64,000 nucleotides of DNA from Halomonas stenophila (GCF_014192275.1 NZ_JACHXR010000007.1:1-64000); one strand, 5' to 3'; positions 8,157 through 17,559 are shown, numbered from the stretch's first letter. The notes: generated by a model not told the origin, from the letters alone. Numbers and translations are program-made.

Positions 8157-8180
8157 GCCTTGTGGCGACGGGGGACGGAG

Positions 8181-8954
8181 CTACAGCCGCATCTCGATCC
8201 CTCTCTCGGCCATATACCGCTTGGCCTCGGGGATGGTGTACTCGCCGAAGTGGAAGATGCTGGCGGCCAGCACCGCATCGGCGCCGCCGTCCTTGACGCC
8301 CTCCACCAGGTGGTCGAGGTTGCCGACGCCCCCCGAGGCGATCAACGGCACGCTCACCGCCTCGCTGATGGCGTGGGTGATGCCGATGTCGAAGCCGGCC
8401 TTGGTGCCGTCGCGGTCCATGCTGGTGAGCAACAGCTCGCCGGCGCCGAGTTCCACCATCTTCTTCGCCCACTCCACGGCATCGAGGCCGGTGGGGCGAC
8501 GGCCGCCGTGGGTGAAGATCTCCCAGCGCGGCGTCTCGCCCTCCGCGGAGACCCGCTTGGCGTCGATGGCCACCACGATGCACTGGCTGCCGAAGCGCTC
8601 GGCCGCCTCGTGCACGAACTCGGGGGTGTTCACCGCCGCGGTGTTGATCGACACCTTGTCGGCCCCGGCGTTGAGCATGGTGCGGATGTCGTCGCAGGTA
8701 CGGATGCCGCCGCCCACGGTCAGCGGGATGAACACCTCGCCGGCGATGCGCTCGACCATCTCCACCGTGGTGCCGCGGTCCTCGTGGCTGGCGGTGATGT
8801 CGAGGAAGGTGATCTCGTCGGCGCCCTGCTGGTTGTAGCGCTGGGCGATCTCCACCGGGTCCCCGGCGTCACGGATGCCGATGAAGTTGACGCCCTTGAC
8901 CACGCGGCCGGCGTCGACGTCCAGGCAGGGGATGATGCGCTTGGCGAGTCCCAT
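8181..8954 (-). CDS. hisF: imidazole glycerol phosphate synthase, cyclase subunit
   Basis: HisF is a TIM barrel of 257 aa that joins ammonia from HisH to PRFAR, giving IGP and AICAR. The catalytic aspartates lie in [15 protein letters not shown] and in VVAIDAKRV, and phosphate-binding glycine motifs ([16 protein letters not shown]) are intact. It is the last gene of the reverse-strand hisB-hisH-hisA-hisF cluster. It starts 2 bp after the hisA stop, so they are co-transcribed and probably coupled. It ends at the bidirectional terminator. Confidence 0.97.
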   Translation of the reverse strand: MGLAKRIIPCLDVDAGRVVKGVNFIGIRDAGDPVEIAQRYNQQGADEITFLDITASHEDRGTTVEMVERIAGEVFIPLTVGGGIRTCDDIRTMLNAGADKVSINTAAVNTPEFVHEAAERFGSQCIVVAIDAKRVSAEGETPRWEIFTHGGRRPTGLDAVEWAKKMVELGAGELLLTSMDRDGTKAGFDIGITHAISEAVSVPLIASGGVGNLDHLVEGVKDGGADAVLAASIFHFGEYTIPEAKRYMAERGIEMRL

Positions 8955-8956
8955 GG

Positions 8957-9709
<753 letters not shown>

Positions 9710-9723
9710 GTCCAGTCCTCTTG

Positions 9724-9806
9724 GGGCGCGGCAGCGGGCGCCCTGTTGTCATGGGCGCGGCAGCGGGCGCCCTGGAAAGTCGTCACGGGCGCGATGAGCG
9801 GCGCCC
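9724..9806. repeat. three matching hairpins between hisH and hisA
   Basis: GGGCGC-N8-GCGCCC occurs three times, at 9724-9743, 9753-9772 and 9787-9806. The first two lie in a 22-bp direct repeat (GGGCGCGGCAGCGGGCGCCCTG). All three have the same 6-bp stem and 8-base loop. They fill the only sizeable gap in the his cluster and would be transcribed with it. They may act as intergenic mRNA-stabilising or REP-like elements. Confidence 0.75.
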
Positions 9807-9825
9807 GGGCACTCGGCGGCGCCGT

Positions 9826-10467
9826 TCAGGGCGTCCACTGTACGAAGTTTTCCAGCAGCTTCAGGCCGGCCCGGGAGCTCTTCTCCGGGTGGAACTGCAC
9901 GGCGAAGGTGGCGTCGCGGCCGGTGGCCACGTGGGCGGTGACCCGCCCGTAGTCGGTGGTGCCGAATACCTGGGCGTCGTCGGCGGCGTCCACGTAGTAG
10001 CTGTGCACGAAGTAGAAGTGCTCCTGGTCGTCGATGCCCCGCCATAGTGGGTGCGCGTGGTGCTGACGGACCAGGTTCCAGCCCATGTGCGGCACCTTGA
10101 GGCGGTGGCCCTGGTCGTCGCGCATGTCGGCGGGGAAGCGACGCACCTCGCCGCCCATGAAGCCCAGGCAGTCGATGCCGCCGTTCTCCTCGCTGTGGTC
10201 GTGCAGCATCTGCTGGCCGACGCAGATCCCCAGCAGCGGCTTGGCCTGCTGGTCCAATTGCTCCTCGACCAGGCCGCGCAGCTCGGTGCGCTCGAGTTCG
10301 CCCATGCAGTCGCGGATGGCGCCCTGGCCGGGCAGGACCAGGCGGGTGGCGCCATGGATGCGGCGGGCGTCGCGGGTCACTACCACATGCTCGTGGGTGA
10401 CATGTTCCAGAGCCTTGGCGACGGAATGCAGGTTGCCCATCCCGTAGTCGATGACGGCAATGGTCAT
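9826..10467 (-). CDS. hisH: imidazole glycerol phosphate synthase, glutaminase subunit
   Basis: HisH hydrolyses glutamine and channels ammonia to HisF. The 213-aa protein has the N-terminal AVIDYGMGNLHSV, the oxyanion PGQGA segment, the nucleophile Cys in LLGICVGQQML (C82) and the late VQFHPEKSS with catalytic His and Glu. It sits 28 bp after hisB in the same orientation. Unlike the amidotransferase-like protein at 6.4-7.1 kb, its triad is complete. Confidence 0.97.
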   Translation of the reverse strand: MTIAVIDYGMGNLHSVAKALEHVTHEHVVVTRDARRIHGATRLVLPGQGAIRDCMGELERTELRGLVEEQLDQQAKPLLGICVGQQMLHDHSEENGGIDCLGFMGGEVRRFPADMRDDQGHRLKVPHMGWNLVRQHHAHPLWRGIDDQEHFYFVHSYYVDAADDAQVFGTTDYGRVTAHVATGRDATFAVQFHPEKSSRAGLKLLENFVQWTP

Positions 10468-10495
10468 GGGGCGCTCCTCGTAACGGTCGGCGGTC

Positions 10496-11089
10496 TCACA
10501 GGCTGCCCTTGGTGGACGGCATCTGGCCGGCCATGCGTGGGTCTTCGGCGACGGCCATGCGCAGCGCCCGGCCGAAGGCCTTGAAGATGGTTTCCGCCTG
10601 ATGGTGGGCGTTGAAGCCCTTCAGGTTGTCGATATGCAGCGTGACCCGGGCATGGTTGACGAAGCCCTGGAAGAACTCCCAGAACAGCTGGGTATCCAGG
10701 CGGCCGATGCTGGCGCGGGTGAACTCGACGTCCATGAACAGCCCCGGGCGACCCGAGAAGTCTACCACGACCCGGGACAGCGCCTCGTCGAGGGGCACAT
10801 AGGCATGGCCGTAGCGGTAGATGCCGCACTTGTCGCCGACCGCCTTGTCGAACGCCTGACCCAGGGTGATGCCGAGATCCTCGACGGTGTGGTGGTCGTC
10901 GATATGCAGGTCGCCCACCGCCTTGATGTCCAGGTCGATCAGGCCGTGGCGGGCCACCTGGTCGAGCATGTGGTCGAGGAAGGGCACGCCGGTCTCGCAG
11001 GTCAGCCGGCCCTCGCCGTCGAGGTTCACGGTGACGGTGATCTGGGTTTCCTTGGTGTCGCGGGTGACCGTGGCGATACGCTCGGACAT
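10496..11089 (-). CDS. hisB: imidazoleglycerol-phosphate dehydratase
   Basis: This is a monofunctional HisB (197 aa), not fused to histidinol phosphatase as in E. coli. The two duplicated His-rich manganese-binding motifs are visible: [15 protein letters not shown] and [15 protein letters not shown]. The start at 11089 ([17 protein letters not shown]) gives the usual N-terminus; the open frame extends upstream without family similarity. It is the first gene of the reverse-strand his cluster. Confidence 0.96.
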   Translation of the reverse strand: MSERIATVTRDTKETQITVTVNLDGEGRLTCETGVPFLDHMLDQVARHGLIDLDIKAVGDLHIDDHHTVEDLGITLGQAFDKAVGDKCGIYRYGHAYVPLDEALSRVVVDFSGRPGLFMDVEFTRASIGRLDTQLFWEFFQGFVNHARVTLHIDNLKGFNAHHQAETIFKAFGRALRMAVAEDPRMAGQMPSTKGSL

Positions 11090-11284
11090 GTCGGGTCTCC
11101 AGCGCCTGGGCGCTTTTCGGGGTGAGGGCGGGCTCCCTGACGCCGGGCGCCGTCGGGGACCTGGAAGGCAGGGACGTGCCTGCCGTCGCAGAACTGCCAT
11201 TATAGTGAAACGCCGCCCCCATCCGCTACAATGCCTGCCACTTCAGCGGTGGCGGCAACGGCCACCCCTCAGGGAGAATCTCGC

Positions 11285-11737
11285 ATGCCGGTAACGCTCC
11301 ACCGAGTCGACCAAGCGGCCTGGGACGCGGATGCCCAGGTGCAGCAGGACCTGATGCGCATCTATGCCGACGCCCCTCCCGAGCGTCTGCCGCTCCCCCC
11401 GGAGGACTTCATCAGCCGCCACCTGGCGGCGGACCGCTTCTTCTGCTGCGCCCGCTTCAATGACCGCCTGCTGGGCGCCCTGGCGGTGCAGCGCGACCAC
11501 GAGGCCTGGTGGCTCTCGCACCTGTGCGTGCGCAAGACCACCCGCCGCCGGGGCGTGGGTACGCGCCTGCTGACCCTGACCGGCGAGGCCGCCCATGCCG
11601 AGGGACTGCGACTGTGCGTGGCCAACCCCCAGCTGCCCTTGGCCGACCAGCTGTTGCTGAGTCGTCTCGGTTACCGGTTGACCAAGACCGGTGACTACTT
11701 CGAACTGGATCTGCCGCCCAAAGGAGCCGGGCAATGA
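11285..11737 (+). CDS. GNAT-family acetyltransferase, PanM/PanZ-like
   Basis: The protein has 150 aa. It resembles PanZ/PanM in the ARFNDRLLGALAV strand and in LCVRKTTRRRGVGTRLL, the acetyl-CoA pyrophosphate loop (R-R-G-V-G). PanM promotes maturation of aspartate decarboxylase PanD in response to CoA; no panD is in view, so this role is family-based. The start at 11285 follows a GGGAGA Shine-Dalgarno. Its stop overlaps the AsmA-family start (ATGA), so the two genes are translationally coupled. Confidence 0.7.
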   Translation: MPVTLHRVDQAAWDADAQVQQDLMRIYADAPPERLPLPPEDFISRHLAADRFFCCARFNDRLLGALAVQRDHEAWWLSHLCVRKTTRRRGVGTRLLTLTGEAAHAEGLRLCVANPQLPLADQLLLSRLGYRLTKTGDYFELDLPPKGAGQ

Positions 11738-14079
11738 AGCGAATCTTGCGAACCCTGCTGGCCGCCATCGGTGTGCTCGGGCTGGTCGTGGTGGGGGCCG
11801 TGGTCTTCGTGACGACCTTCTTCGACCCCGAGGATCTCAAGCCGCGCCTCGTCGACGTGGTGCGGGAACACAGCGGCCTCGAGCTGGACCTGGAGGGGCC
11901 ACTGGCGTGGTCCTTCTATCCTCGCCTGGGGGTCAGCGTCGAATCGGCCCAGGCGCGCCTGGCGTCCCAGGCCGCCGACGATACGCCCTTCGCCGCCTTC
12001 GATCATGCCGAGGTCAGCCTGGCCATGGCGCCGCTGTTGCGTGGCGAGATTGCCATCGACGGCCTGACCCTCGACGGCCTGGCCCTCAACCTGGAACGCG
12101 ACGCCGAGGGACGCGGCAACTGGGAGACGCTGATCGAGCGTCTCGAGGAGCGCGGCGAGGAGGCCGAGGCCGTGCTGGCGCCGGCCAGTGCCGGCCCCAA
12201 CCCGGAGGACGCCGGCGGCCTGGCCGTGGCGCTCAACATCGCCAGCGTGCAGATTCGCGATGGCCGGGTGAACTACCGGGATGCCCAGGCCGGCCGCGAG
12301 CTGGCCTTCGAGCAGGTCGACATCTCCGGCAGCAACGTCAGTCCCGATACCCCCTTCCCGCTCAGCGCGAGCCTGCAGGTGGCGGTGGAGAACGGCACCG
12401 AGGCCCGGGCCGAGGGCGCCGCCGGGCAGGTCAGCCAGGTCGAGCTCGAGACCGAGGTCAACCTGGGGCTGGCCGAGGGCCGTCACGTGCTGAGCGACCT
12501 GATCCTCGACACCTCCACGCGCCTCGCCGGTGGCGACGAGGAGGAGGCCCAGGAGGCCCGGCTCAACGCCAAGGAACTGGTACTGGATCTTGCCGGCGGG
12601 CAGATCAAGTCGAGCGGCAGCCAGCTGGAGCTCAACCTGCTCCATCCGCGCCTCGGCGAGAAGCGCCTGCCGCTGACGCTGGCCTTCCAGTTAGACGCCA
12701 GCCTCCAGGAGGACACCGCCCGGCTGCGCGAGATGCAGCTGACCGGCCCCGACGGCCTCGAGGCCAGCGGCAACCTGGCCATCAACGAGCTGCGTCAGGC
12801 GCCCAGCTACGAGGGCCAGCTGCGCCTGGCCTCGCTGTCGCTGCGGCCCTGGCTGATCCGCTTCCAGGCGATGCCGACCACGGCCAGCAACGAGGCACTG
12901 AGCGAGGTGGCCCTGGCCAGCTCGGTCGAGGGCGACCTCGAGACCCTCGCCCTGGACGACCTGACGCTGAGCCTCGACGGCAGCACCTTCAACGGCCACC
13001 TGGCCGGGCGCTTCGACGGCTCGCGCCTCGAGGCCGACCTCAAGGGCGACAGCCTGACCCTGGACGACTACCTGCCCCCCCCGGACGGGGCGCCCAAGAC
13101 CGCCTCCCGGGGGGCGATCATCCAGCGCGCCGTCGCCCAGGAGCAGACCGGCGGCCTGGTGCCCGCCGAGTGGCTGGGCGAGCTCGACCTCGACGCCCAC
13201 CTGTTGCTCGGCCAGCTCACGCTCATGGAGCAGACCTTCGAGAACGTCGAGCTGACCCTCCAGGGAACCGAAGGCCGTCACCGGCTGAAGGCCTTCGAAT
13301 CGGACTTCCACGATGGCCACCTCGCTGCCAGCGGCCAGCTCGATGTGCGCGAGACGCCGCTGCGCTGGCGGCTGGCACCGCGGGTAGAGAACGTCCGCCT
13401 GGACTCGCTGCTGGATAGCCTGAGCAGCGAGCCCGCCCCGCTGGGCGGTCGCCTGCAGGGTGAGGGCGAGCTCGAGAGCCAGGGCAATAGCATGGCCGAG
13501 CTCAAGCGTGCTCTGAGCGGGCGGTTGGTCACCCGGGTGGCCGAGGGCCGCATCGCCGGCGTCAACGTCTCCCAGGAGCTGTGCACCGCCGCGGCCCGTC
13601 TGGAGGGCGAGACCCCGAGTCGCGAGTGGCGCGAGGACACCGAGTTCGAACGCGCCGAGGCCAGCTTCCGGATCCGCGACGGCGTGGCCGAGAGCGACGA
13701 CCTGCTGGTGACCATCCCCGGGGTCGCCCTGGATGGCGAGGGCCAGCTGGATCTCGCCAGCGAACAGTTCGACCTCAAGGCCGCCGCCCGCTTCACCGAC
13801 TCCGTGGATGCCGCCTGCGAGGTAAATCCGCGGCTCGTCGACGTGCCCTTCCCGGTGCGTTGCGAGGGCCAGCTCGGTGGCGACAGCGGCGAGTGGTGTC
13901 GCTTCGACCGCGAGGCCTTCCAGGACATCCTGGCCGGCCTGCTGCGCCGTGAGGTCAGCGAGCGGGCCGACGAGGAGGTCGAGGAGCGTCTCGACGACGC
14001 CGTGAAGAAGCTCGACGAGCGCCTCGGTGAGGGCTCAGGCAGTGAACTTCGTGACACCCTCGAGGGTCTATTCGAATGA
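11734..14079 (+). CDS. AsmA family inner-membrane protein
   Basis: A 781-aa protein with an N-terminal membrane anchor (about 8-30: LLAAIGVLGLVVVGAVVF) followed by FDPEDLKPRLVDVVREHSG and LAWSFYPRLGVSVESA, the AsmA N-terminal signature. The rest is a long beta-rich domain with the LLPGLRLS-like C-terminal AsmA region. AsmA-like proteins span the periplasm and are now linked to phospholipid transport to the outer membrane. It is coupled to the acetyltransferase gene upstream and ends at a strong terminator. Confidence 0.88.
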   Translation: MKRILRTLLAAIGVLGLVVVGAVVFVTTFFDPEDLKPRLVDVVREHSGLELDLEGPLAWSFYPRLGVSVESAQARLASQAADDTPFAAFDHAEVSLAMAPLLRGEIAIDGLTLDGLALNLERDAEGRGNWETLIERLEERGEEAEAVLAPASAGPNPEDAGGLAVALNIASVQIRDGRVNYRDAQAGRELAFEQVDISGSNVSPDTPFPLSASLQVAVENGTEARAEGAAGQVSQVELETEVNLGLAEGRHVLSDLILDTSTRLAGGDEEEAQEARLNAKELVLDLAGGQIKSSGSQLELNLLHPRLGEKRLPLTLAFQLDASLQEDTARLREMQLTGPDGLEASGNLAINELRQAPSYEGQLRLASLSLRPWLIRFQAMPTTASNEALSEVALASSVEGDLETLALDDLTLSLDGSTFNGHLAGRFDGSRLEADLKGDSLTLDDYLPPPDGAPKTASRGAIIQRAVAQEQTGGLVPAEWLGELDLDAHLLLGQLTLMEQTFENVELTLQGTEGRHRLKAFESDFHDGHLAASGQLDVRETPLRWRLAPRVENVRLDSLLDSLSSEPAPLGGRLQGEGELESQGNSMAELKRALSGRLVTRVAEGRIAGVNVSQELCTAAARLEGETPSREWREDTEFERAEASFRIRDGVAESDDLLVTIPGVALDGEGQLDLASEQFDLKAAARFTDSVDAACEVNPRLVDVPFPVRCEGQLGGDSGEWCRFDREAFQDILAGLLRREVSERADEEVEERLDDAVKKLDERLGEGSGSELRDTLEGLFE

Positions 14080-14099
14080 GCATCTAGTAAGCCAGTCCT

Positions 14100-14127
14100 G
14101 CGCCGACGTCCCGTCGGCGCTTTTTTT
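14100..14127 (+). terminator. rho-independent terminator after the AsmA-family gene
   Basis: GCGCCGAC pairs with GTCGGCGC over a five-base loop and is followed immediately by seven T residues. mutY begins 17 bp further on, so mutY needs its own promoter or partial read-through. Confidence 0.92.
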
Positions 14128-14144
14128 CGTGTCGAGATCGCCCC

Positions 14145-15257
14145 ATGACGGATCATCCGCCCGCCATCCTCGCCTCCCAGGCCTTCCAGCGGCGCCTGCT
14201 CGACTGGTTCGAGCTCCACGGTCGCCACGACCTGCCCTGGCAGCAGGACCGCACGCCCTACCGGGTATGGGTCTCGGAGATCATGCTGCAGCAGACCCAG
14301 GTGGCCACCGTGATTCCCTACTTCGAGCGCTTCATGGCGCGCTTCCCGGACGTGCAGGCCCTGGCGGCGGCCTCCCGGGACGAGGTGCTGCACCTGTGGA
14401 CCGGGCTCGGCTACTACGCCCGCGGGCGCAACCTGCACAAGGCGGCGCGCACCGTGGTGGCCGAGCACGGCGGCGAGTTCCCGGTGGGCAGCCTCGAGGC
14501 CATGGCCGCGCTGCCGGGCATCGGCCCCTCCACCGCCGGGGCGATCATCGCCCAGAGTACCGGGTGGCGTGCGGTGATCCTCGACGGCAACGTCAAGCGA
14601 GTACTCGCTCGCCTGCATGCCGTGGAGGGCTGGCCGGGGCGGCCGGCGGTGGAGCGCCGTCTGTGGGCGCTGGCCGAGCACTACACCCCCGATCACCGGG
14701 TGGTGGACTTTACCCAGGCGATGATGGACCTGGGGGCCACGCTGTGCAGCCGCGGCCGCCCCGACTGCGTGGCCTGCCCCTTCAACGATGCCTGTCGAGC
14801 CCATGCCCGGGGTGAGCAGCGCCGCTTCCCCGAGTCCAAGCCCAAGAAGGCCATCCCCACGCGGCACGCCGCCATGCTGCTGCTCCAGGACGACGCGGGC
14901 CGGGTGCTGCTCGAGCAGCGTCCCGCCAGCGGCCTGTGGGGCGGGCTCTGGAGCCTGCCGCAGTTCGAGGACGAGGCGGGCCTGCTTGGCTGGCTCGACC
15001 AGCATGCGCCCCGGGCCGAGCTCGACGCGGCCTGGTCGTCGTTCACCCACGTGTTCAGCCACTTCCGCCTCGAGATCACCCCGCGGCCGGCTCGAGTGAC
15101 GCGGCTCGACGCCGTGGGCGAGAGCCGCCGCTGGTTCGATCCCGAGGCGCCGGACAGCATCGGCCTGGCCGCCCCGGTGAAGGGCTTGCTGGAGTCGCTG
15201 CGGCCCTTCACCCTGTCCGCACCCGAGAGTCCCCATTCCGATGTCCAGGAGAAGTGA
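14145..15257 (+). CDS. mutY: adenine DNA glycosylase MutY
   Basis: MutY removes adenine mispaired with 8-oxoguanine. The 370-aa protein shows the catalytic Glu in [11 protein letters not shown] (E45), the helix-hairpin-helix [12 protein letters not shown], the catalytic Asp in [12 protein letters not shown] (D147) and the [4Fe-4S] cysteines C201, C208, C211 and C217 in the C-x6-C-x2-C-x5-C pattern. A MutT-like 8-oxoG recognition domain forms the C-terminus. It is followed after 3 bp by yggX, the conserved gammaproteobacterial order. Confidence 0.97.
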   Translation: MTDHPPAILASQAFQRRLLDWFELHGRHDLPWQQDRTPYRVWVSEIMLQQTQVATVIPYFERFMARFPDVQALAAASRDEVLHLWTGLGYYARGRNLHKAARTVVAEHGGEFPVGSLEAMAALPGIGPSTAGAIIAQSTGWRAVILDGNVKRVLARLHAVEGWPGRPAVERRLWALAEHYTPDHRVVDFTQAMMDLGATLCSRGRPDCVACPFNDACRAHARGEQRRFPESKPKKAIPTRHAAMLLLQDDAGRVLLEQRPASGLWGGLWSLPQFEDEAGLLGWLDQHAPRAELDAAWSSFTHVFSHFRLEITPRPARVTRLDAVGESRRWFDPEAPDSIGLAAPVKGLLESLRPFTLSAPESPHSDVQEK

Positions 15258-15260
15258 CCG

Positions 15261-15533
15261 ATGAGCCAGACCGTTTTCTGCCGCAAGTACCAGCAGGAGC
15301 TGGAAGCCCTGCCATTTCCGCCGTTGCCCGGCAAGAAGGGCCAGGAGATCCAGGCCACCGTCTCCAAGCGGGCCTGGGAGGAGTGGCAGGCGCTGCAGAC
15401 CCGCCTGATCAACGAGAAGCACCTCAACATGCTCGAGCCCTCCGCCCGGGAATACCTGATGGAGCAGCTGGAACGCTTCCTCGACAACGAGGAAACCGAC
15501 CAGGCCGAGGGCTATGTTCCCCCCGAATCGTGA
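15261..15533 (+). CDS. yggX: Fe(II)-trafficking / oxidative damage protection protein YggX
   Basis: The protein has 90 aa, the usual length. MSQTVFCRKYQQELEALPFP with its conserved Cys7, PLPGKKGQEI and HLNMLEPSAREYLMEQLERF are all family signatures. YggX protects Fe-S enzymes such as MutY from oxidative damage in enterics, which fits its place right behind mutY in one transcript. Confidence 0.96.
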   Translation: MSQTVFCRKYQQELEALPFPPLPGKKGQEIQATVSKRAWEEWQALQTRLINEKHLNMLEPSAREYLMEQLERFLDNEETDQAEGYVPPES

Positions 15534-15581
15534 CCGCTGGAGGATCCCACTGGCACCGCCATCTTTTTGAAACGGAAAGGG

Positions 15582-15610
15582 TTGACGCGAGCGGGCCGGT
15601 GGGGTTTAAT
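15582..15610 (+). promoter_or_regulatory. sigma70-type promoter of the tRNA cluster
   Basis: TTGACG at 15582-15587 and TTTAAT at 15605-15610 are separated by exactly 17 bp, with a GC-rich ACGCACC stretch after the -10 box. The first tRNA begins 17 bp downstream. This is a good consensus promoter placed where one is expected. Confidence 0.8.
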
Positions 15611-15626
15611 ACGCACCGTTGGCGAG

Positions 15627-15702
15627 GGCCAGATAGCTCAGTTGGTAGAGCAGGGGATTGAAAATCCCCGTGTCGGCGGTTCGATTCCGTCTCTGGCCAC
15701 CA
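15627..15702 (+). tRNA. tRNA-Phe (GAA)
   Basis: A 76-nt cloverleaf. The acceptor GGCCAGA pairs with TCTGGCC; the D loop is AGCTCAGTTGGTAGAGC; the anticodon arm GGGGA-TTGAAAA-TCCCC carries GAA; the T arm has GGTTCGATTCC. CCA is encoded. Confidence 0.97.
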
Positions 15703-15708
15703 CAATGC

Positions 15709-15783
15709 TGGGGTATAGCCAAGCGGTAAGGCACCGGTTTTTGGTATCGGCATGCGCAGGTTCGAATCCTGCTACCCCAGCCA
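15709..15783 (+). tRNA. tRNA-Gln (TTG)
   Basis: A 75-nt cloverleaf six bases after tRNA-Phe. The acceptor TGGGGTA pairs with TACCCCA; the anticodon loop TTTTGGT carries TTG; the T loop is GGTTCGAATCC; CCA is encoded. tRNA-Gln(TTG) is one of the species modified by the selD-selU pathway present in this window. Confidence 0.97.
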
Positions 15784-15830
15784 CGTCAACCCCGTTTCCG
15801 TTCTGCATCTCGACCCGCAGTTGGTCCCGA

Positions 15831-15906
<76 letters not shown>

Positions 15907-15947
15907 TCGAGACGTCGGGAAAATCAAAGCGTTGCAGAGCACAAGAG

Positions 15948-15971
15948 GCCGCCCATCGAGGCGGTTTTTTT
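15948..15971 (+). terminator. terminator of the tRNA cluster
   Basis: CCGCC pairs with GGCGG around a CATCGA loop and is followed by seven T residues. The prophage is inserted 26 bp further downstream, so the tRNA transcript remains intact. Confidence 0.85.
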
Positions 15972-15996
15972 GTGTCTGTCTACAGCGCGTGGACAG

Positions 15997-16001
15997 CCTT
16001 C
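15997..16001. repeat. 5-bp target-site duplication, left copy (CCTTC)
   Basis: CCTTC immediately precedes the TGTAACC terminus of the prophage at 16002 and recurs immediately after the CA terminus at 53803. Mu-like transposition makes 5-bp duplications. Confidence 0.8.
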
Positions 16002-16017
16002 TGTAACCGCGCGCCAG

Positions 16018-16095
16018 CTTTGGCACCGAGCCACACCCTCTTTGGCACAACCAAAAAGCACGAGAGGGCATGGATATCGCAGTGCATTTGGCACC
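16018..16095 (+). promoter_or_regulatory. transposase-binding-like sites at the right phage end
   Basis: Three copies of YTTTGGCAC-type motif: CTTTGGCACC at 16018-16027, CTTTGGCACA at 16040-16049 and ATTTGGCACC at 16086-16095. The first two are 22 bp apart, about two helical turns. Their position next to the terminus and the matching copy at the other end suggest they are MuA-type end-binding sites. Confidence 0.65.
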
Positions 16096-16102
16096 ATGTC
16101 CC

Positions 16103-16558
16103 CTATCCACTGAACCTGTTGGTTCGAGGTTGGCGTGTCTTTCCCTCTCTACAGGCGAGGTAACCGCAGGAAATACACTTGTACCAGAGTCCATCGTCAT
16201 TCATCGGGGAAAGTCGACCATCCTCCTTGCACTTAGGGCAGATCACGTGAGAGGGCTCAACATCGGTCACATACTCATCCCTGAGCGGCATGATCAAGTA
16301 ACCACCTTCCGTCCACTCTAGCCGGTACTTATTGAATCGCTGCTGCTTCTCAAGCTTCTCCTTGAGCTGCCTGTTCTCTTCGATCAGCTCATGGTGCTCC
16401 GCGAGTAGGGCCCCCAGGTCAGATTGCGACGAGGCCAGTTTCTCCATGATTTCGGCTACCGCGGCATTGAGCTCTGCCTGATCATTCACGTCTTTGATGG
16501 CCTTGGCCGCTTGTATCGCTGCCTTCAAGCCCGTTACAGCAGCTCCTACTTCGATCAT
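16103..16558 (-). CDS. phage accessory protein, coiled coil plus zinc ribbon
   Basis: The protein has 151 aa; an AGGAGGG Shine-Dalgarno fixes the ATG at 16558. Residues 1-30 form an Ala-rich helix (GAAVTGLKAAIQAAKAIKD), followed by a long charged coiled coil to about residue 80. After a short beta segment (RLEWTEGGYLIMPL) a four-Cys zinc ribbon follows: ICPKC ... YKCISCGY. This architecture recurs in accessory positions of many phages, but no function is established that I can name. Its AT content is higher than the phage average and it is the last gene before the right end, typical of a moron. Confidence 0.7.
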   Translation of the reverse strand: MIEVGAAVTGLKAAIQAAKAIKDVNDQAELNAAVAEIMEKLASSQSDLGALLAEHHELIEENRQLKEKLEKQQRFNKYRLEWTEGGYLIMPLRDEYVTDVEPSHVICPKCKEDGRLSPMNDDGLWYKCISCGYLACREGKTRQPRTNRFSG

Positions 16559-16595
16559 TCCATCCCCTCCTGTAAAAACCATAAGTTTGGCGACA

Positions 16596-17387
16596 TCAGA
16601 ACAGCCCTGCGGGCTCGGCCTCGACATCCCAACTGAAGATCAGCACCTCGCTGGCCTCCGAGCCCTTGCCGCCGCCGACGGTGTAGCGGATGTCGGTGGT
16701 CTCGATGTGGTAGCCGGTGAAGATCCGGCGGATGTCGGGGTGGTCGTTGAGGCTGATGATCGCCTTGCCCTTGAGCCGCCCCAGGATCTCAGCCATCTCC
16801 TCATACTGCTCGATACCAAAGCCGACGCCATAGCCTTCAGTTTGCCAGTATGGCGGGTCCATGTAGAACAGCGAGTGCGGCCGGTCGTAGCGGCGGATGC
16901 ACTCCTGCCAGGCCAGGTGCTCGATGTAGGTGCTGGCCAGGCGCAGGTGGGCCGCCGAGAGTGTCTCCTCGAGGCGCAGCAGGTTGAGGCCCGGCGGCGT
17001 GGTGGTGGCGGTGCCCCAGCTCTGCCCCTCGATCCGGGCGCCGAAGGCGCTCTGCTGCAGGTAGTAGAACCGGGCGGCTCGCTGGATGTCCGTCAGCGTC
17101 TCCGGGCGGGTCATCTTCTGCCACTCGAACACCTGGCGGCTGGAGAGCGCCCACTTGAACTGCCTGACGAACTCCTCCAGGTGGTGCTGCACTACGCGGT
17201 AGAGGTTCACCAGCTCGCCGTTGACGTCGTTGAGCACCTCCACCTCGGCCGGTATCGGGCGCAGGAAGTAGAGCGCGGCGCCGCCGGCGAAGGGCTCGAC
17301 GTAGCATTGGTGGGCCGGCATCAGCGGAAAGATCTTGTCAGCGAGACGGCGCTTGCCGCCCATCCAGGGAATGATCGGGGTAGCCAC
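16596..17387 (-). CDS. dam: DNA adenine methyltransferase (D12 class)
   Basis: A 263-aa D12-class N6-adenine methylase. Motifs: WMGGKRRLA (8-16), EPFAGGAA (31-38, SAM binding) and catalytic DPPY (177-180). The start is a GTG at 17387 with a perfect AAGGAGG Shine-Dalgarno six bases upstream; later ATG starts would delete the WMGGK segment. The start lies inside com, which ends at 17338 in another frame, echoing the com-mom arrangement of Mu. The enzyme probably protects phage DNA from host restriction. GATC specificity is likely from the class but not provable here. Confidence 0.9.
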   Translation of the reverse strand: MATPIIPWMGGKRRLADKIFPLMPAHQCYVEPFAGGAALYFLRPIPAEVEVLNDVNGELVNLYRVVQHHLEEFVRQFKWALSSRQVFEWQKMTRPETLTDIQRAARFYYLQQSAFGARIEGQSWGTATTTPPGLNLLRLEETLSAAHLRLASTYIEHLAWQECIRRYDRPHSLFYMDPPYWQTEGYGVGFGIEQYEEMAEILGRLKGKAIISLNDHPDIRRIFTGYHIETTDIRYTVGGGKGSEASEVLIFSWDVEAEPAGLF

Positions 17388-17529
17388 GAGGCGCCTCCTT
17401 TGGCACAGGTATGGAGCTCGTGGCTCTCTGGTTGAGGTACCCGCAGCGCGGGCACTTGATCTCGATGCGGTCGTAACGGCTGGCCCGGGCCAGCTTGCGG
17501 TTGCACTCGGTGCAGCGTATCTCGTCCAT
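17338..17529 (-). CDS. com: Com-like zinc-binding translational regulator
   Basis: The protein has 63 aa with two CxxC pairs (C6/C9 and C26/C29) in RCTECNRKLARAS and IKCPRCGYLNQR. This matches the Mu Com family, which binds mRNA ahead of mom and opens its ribosome-binding site. Its last 50 bp overlap the 5' end of the dam gene in a different frame. The basic C-terminus (GYPDHSLDGRQAPSR) results from that overlap. Confidence 0.88.
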   Translation of the reverse strand: MDEIRCTECNRKLARASRYDRIEIKCPRCGYLNQRATSSIPVPKEAPRGYPDHSLDGRQAPSR

Positions 17530-17543
17530 CGCCTAATCAAGCC

Positions 17544-17559
17544 TTCTAACGTTCTAACG
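17544..17559. repeat. tandem TTCTAACG pair upstream of com
   Basis: TTCTAACG occurs twice in direct succession at 17544-17551 and 17552-17559, 15 bp upstream of com. A related pair (CGTTAGAC / CGTTAGAA, 11 bp apart) lies at 34871-34889 upstream of the protease gene. It could be a binding site for a phage activator. Confidence 0.4.

Noticed and set aside
15971..15980. TGTGTCTGTC directly after the tRNA terminator as the phage right end
   Set aside because: No 5-bp duplication of the preceding TTTTT follows a CA at the other end, and the distance to the first TTTGGCAC (47 bp) has no match at the left end. TG at 16002 satisfies both tests.
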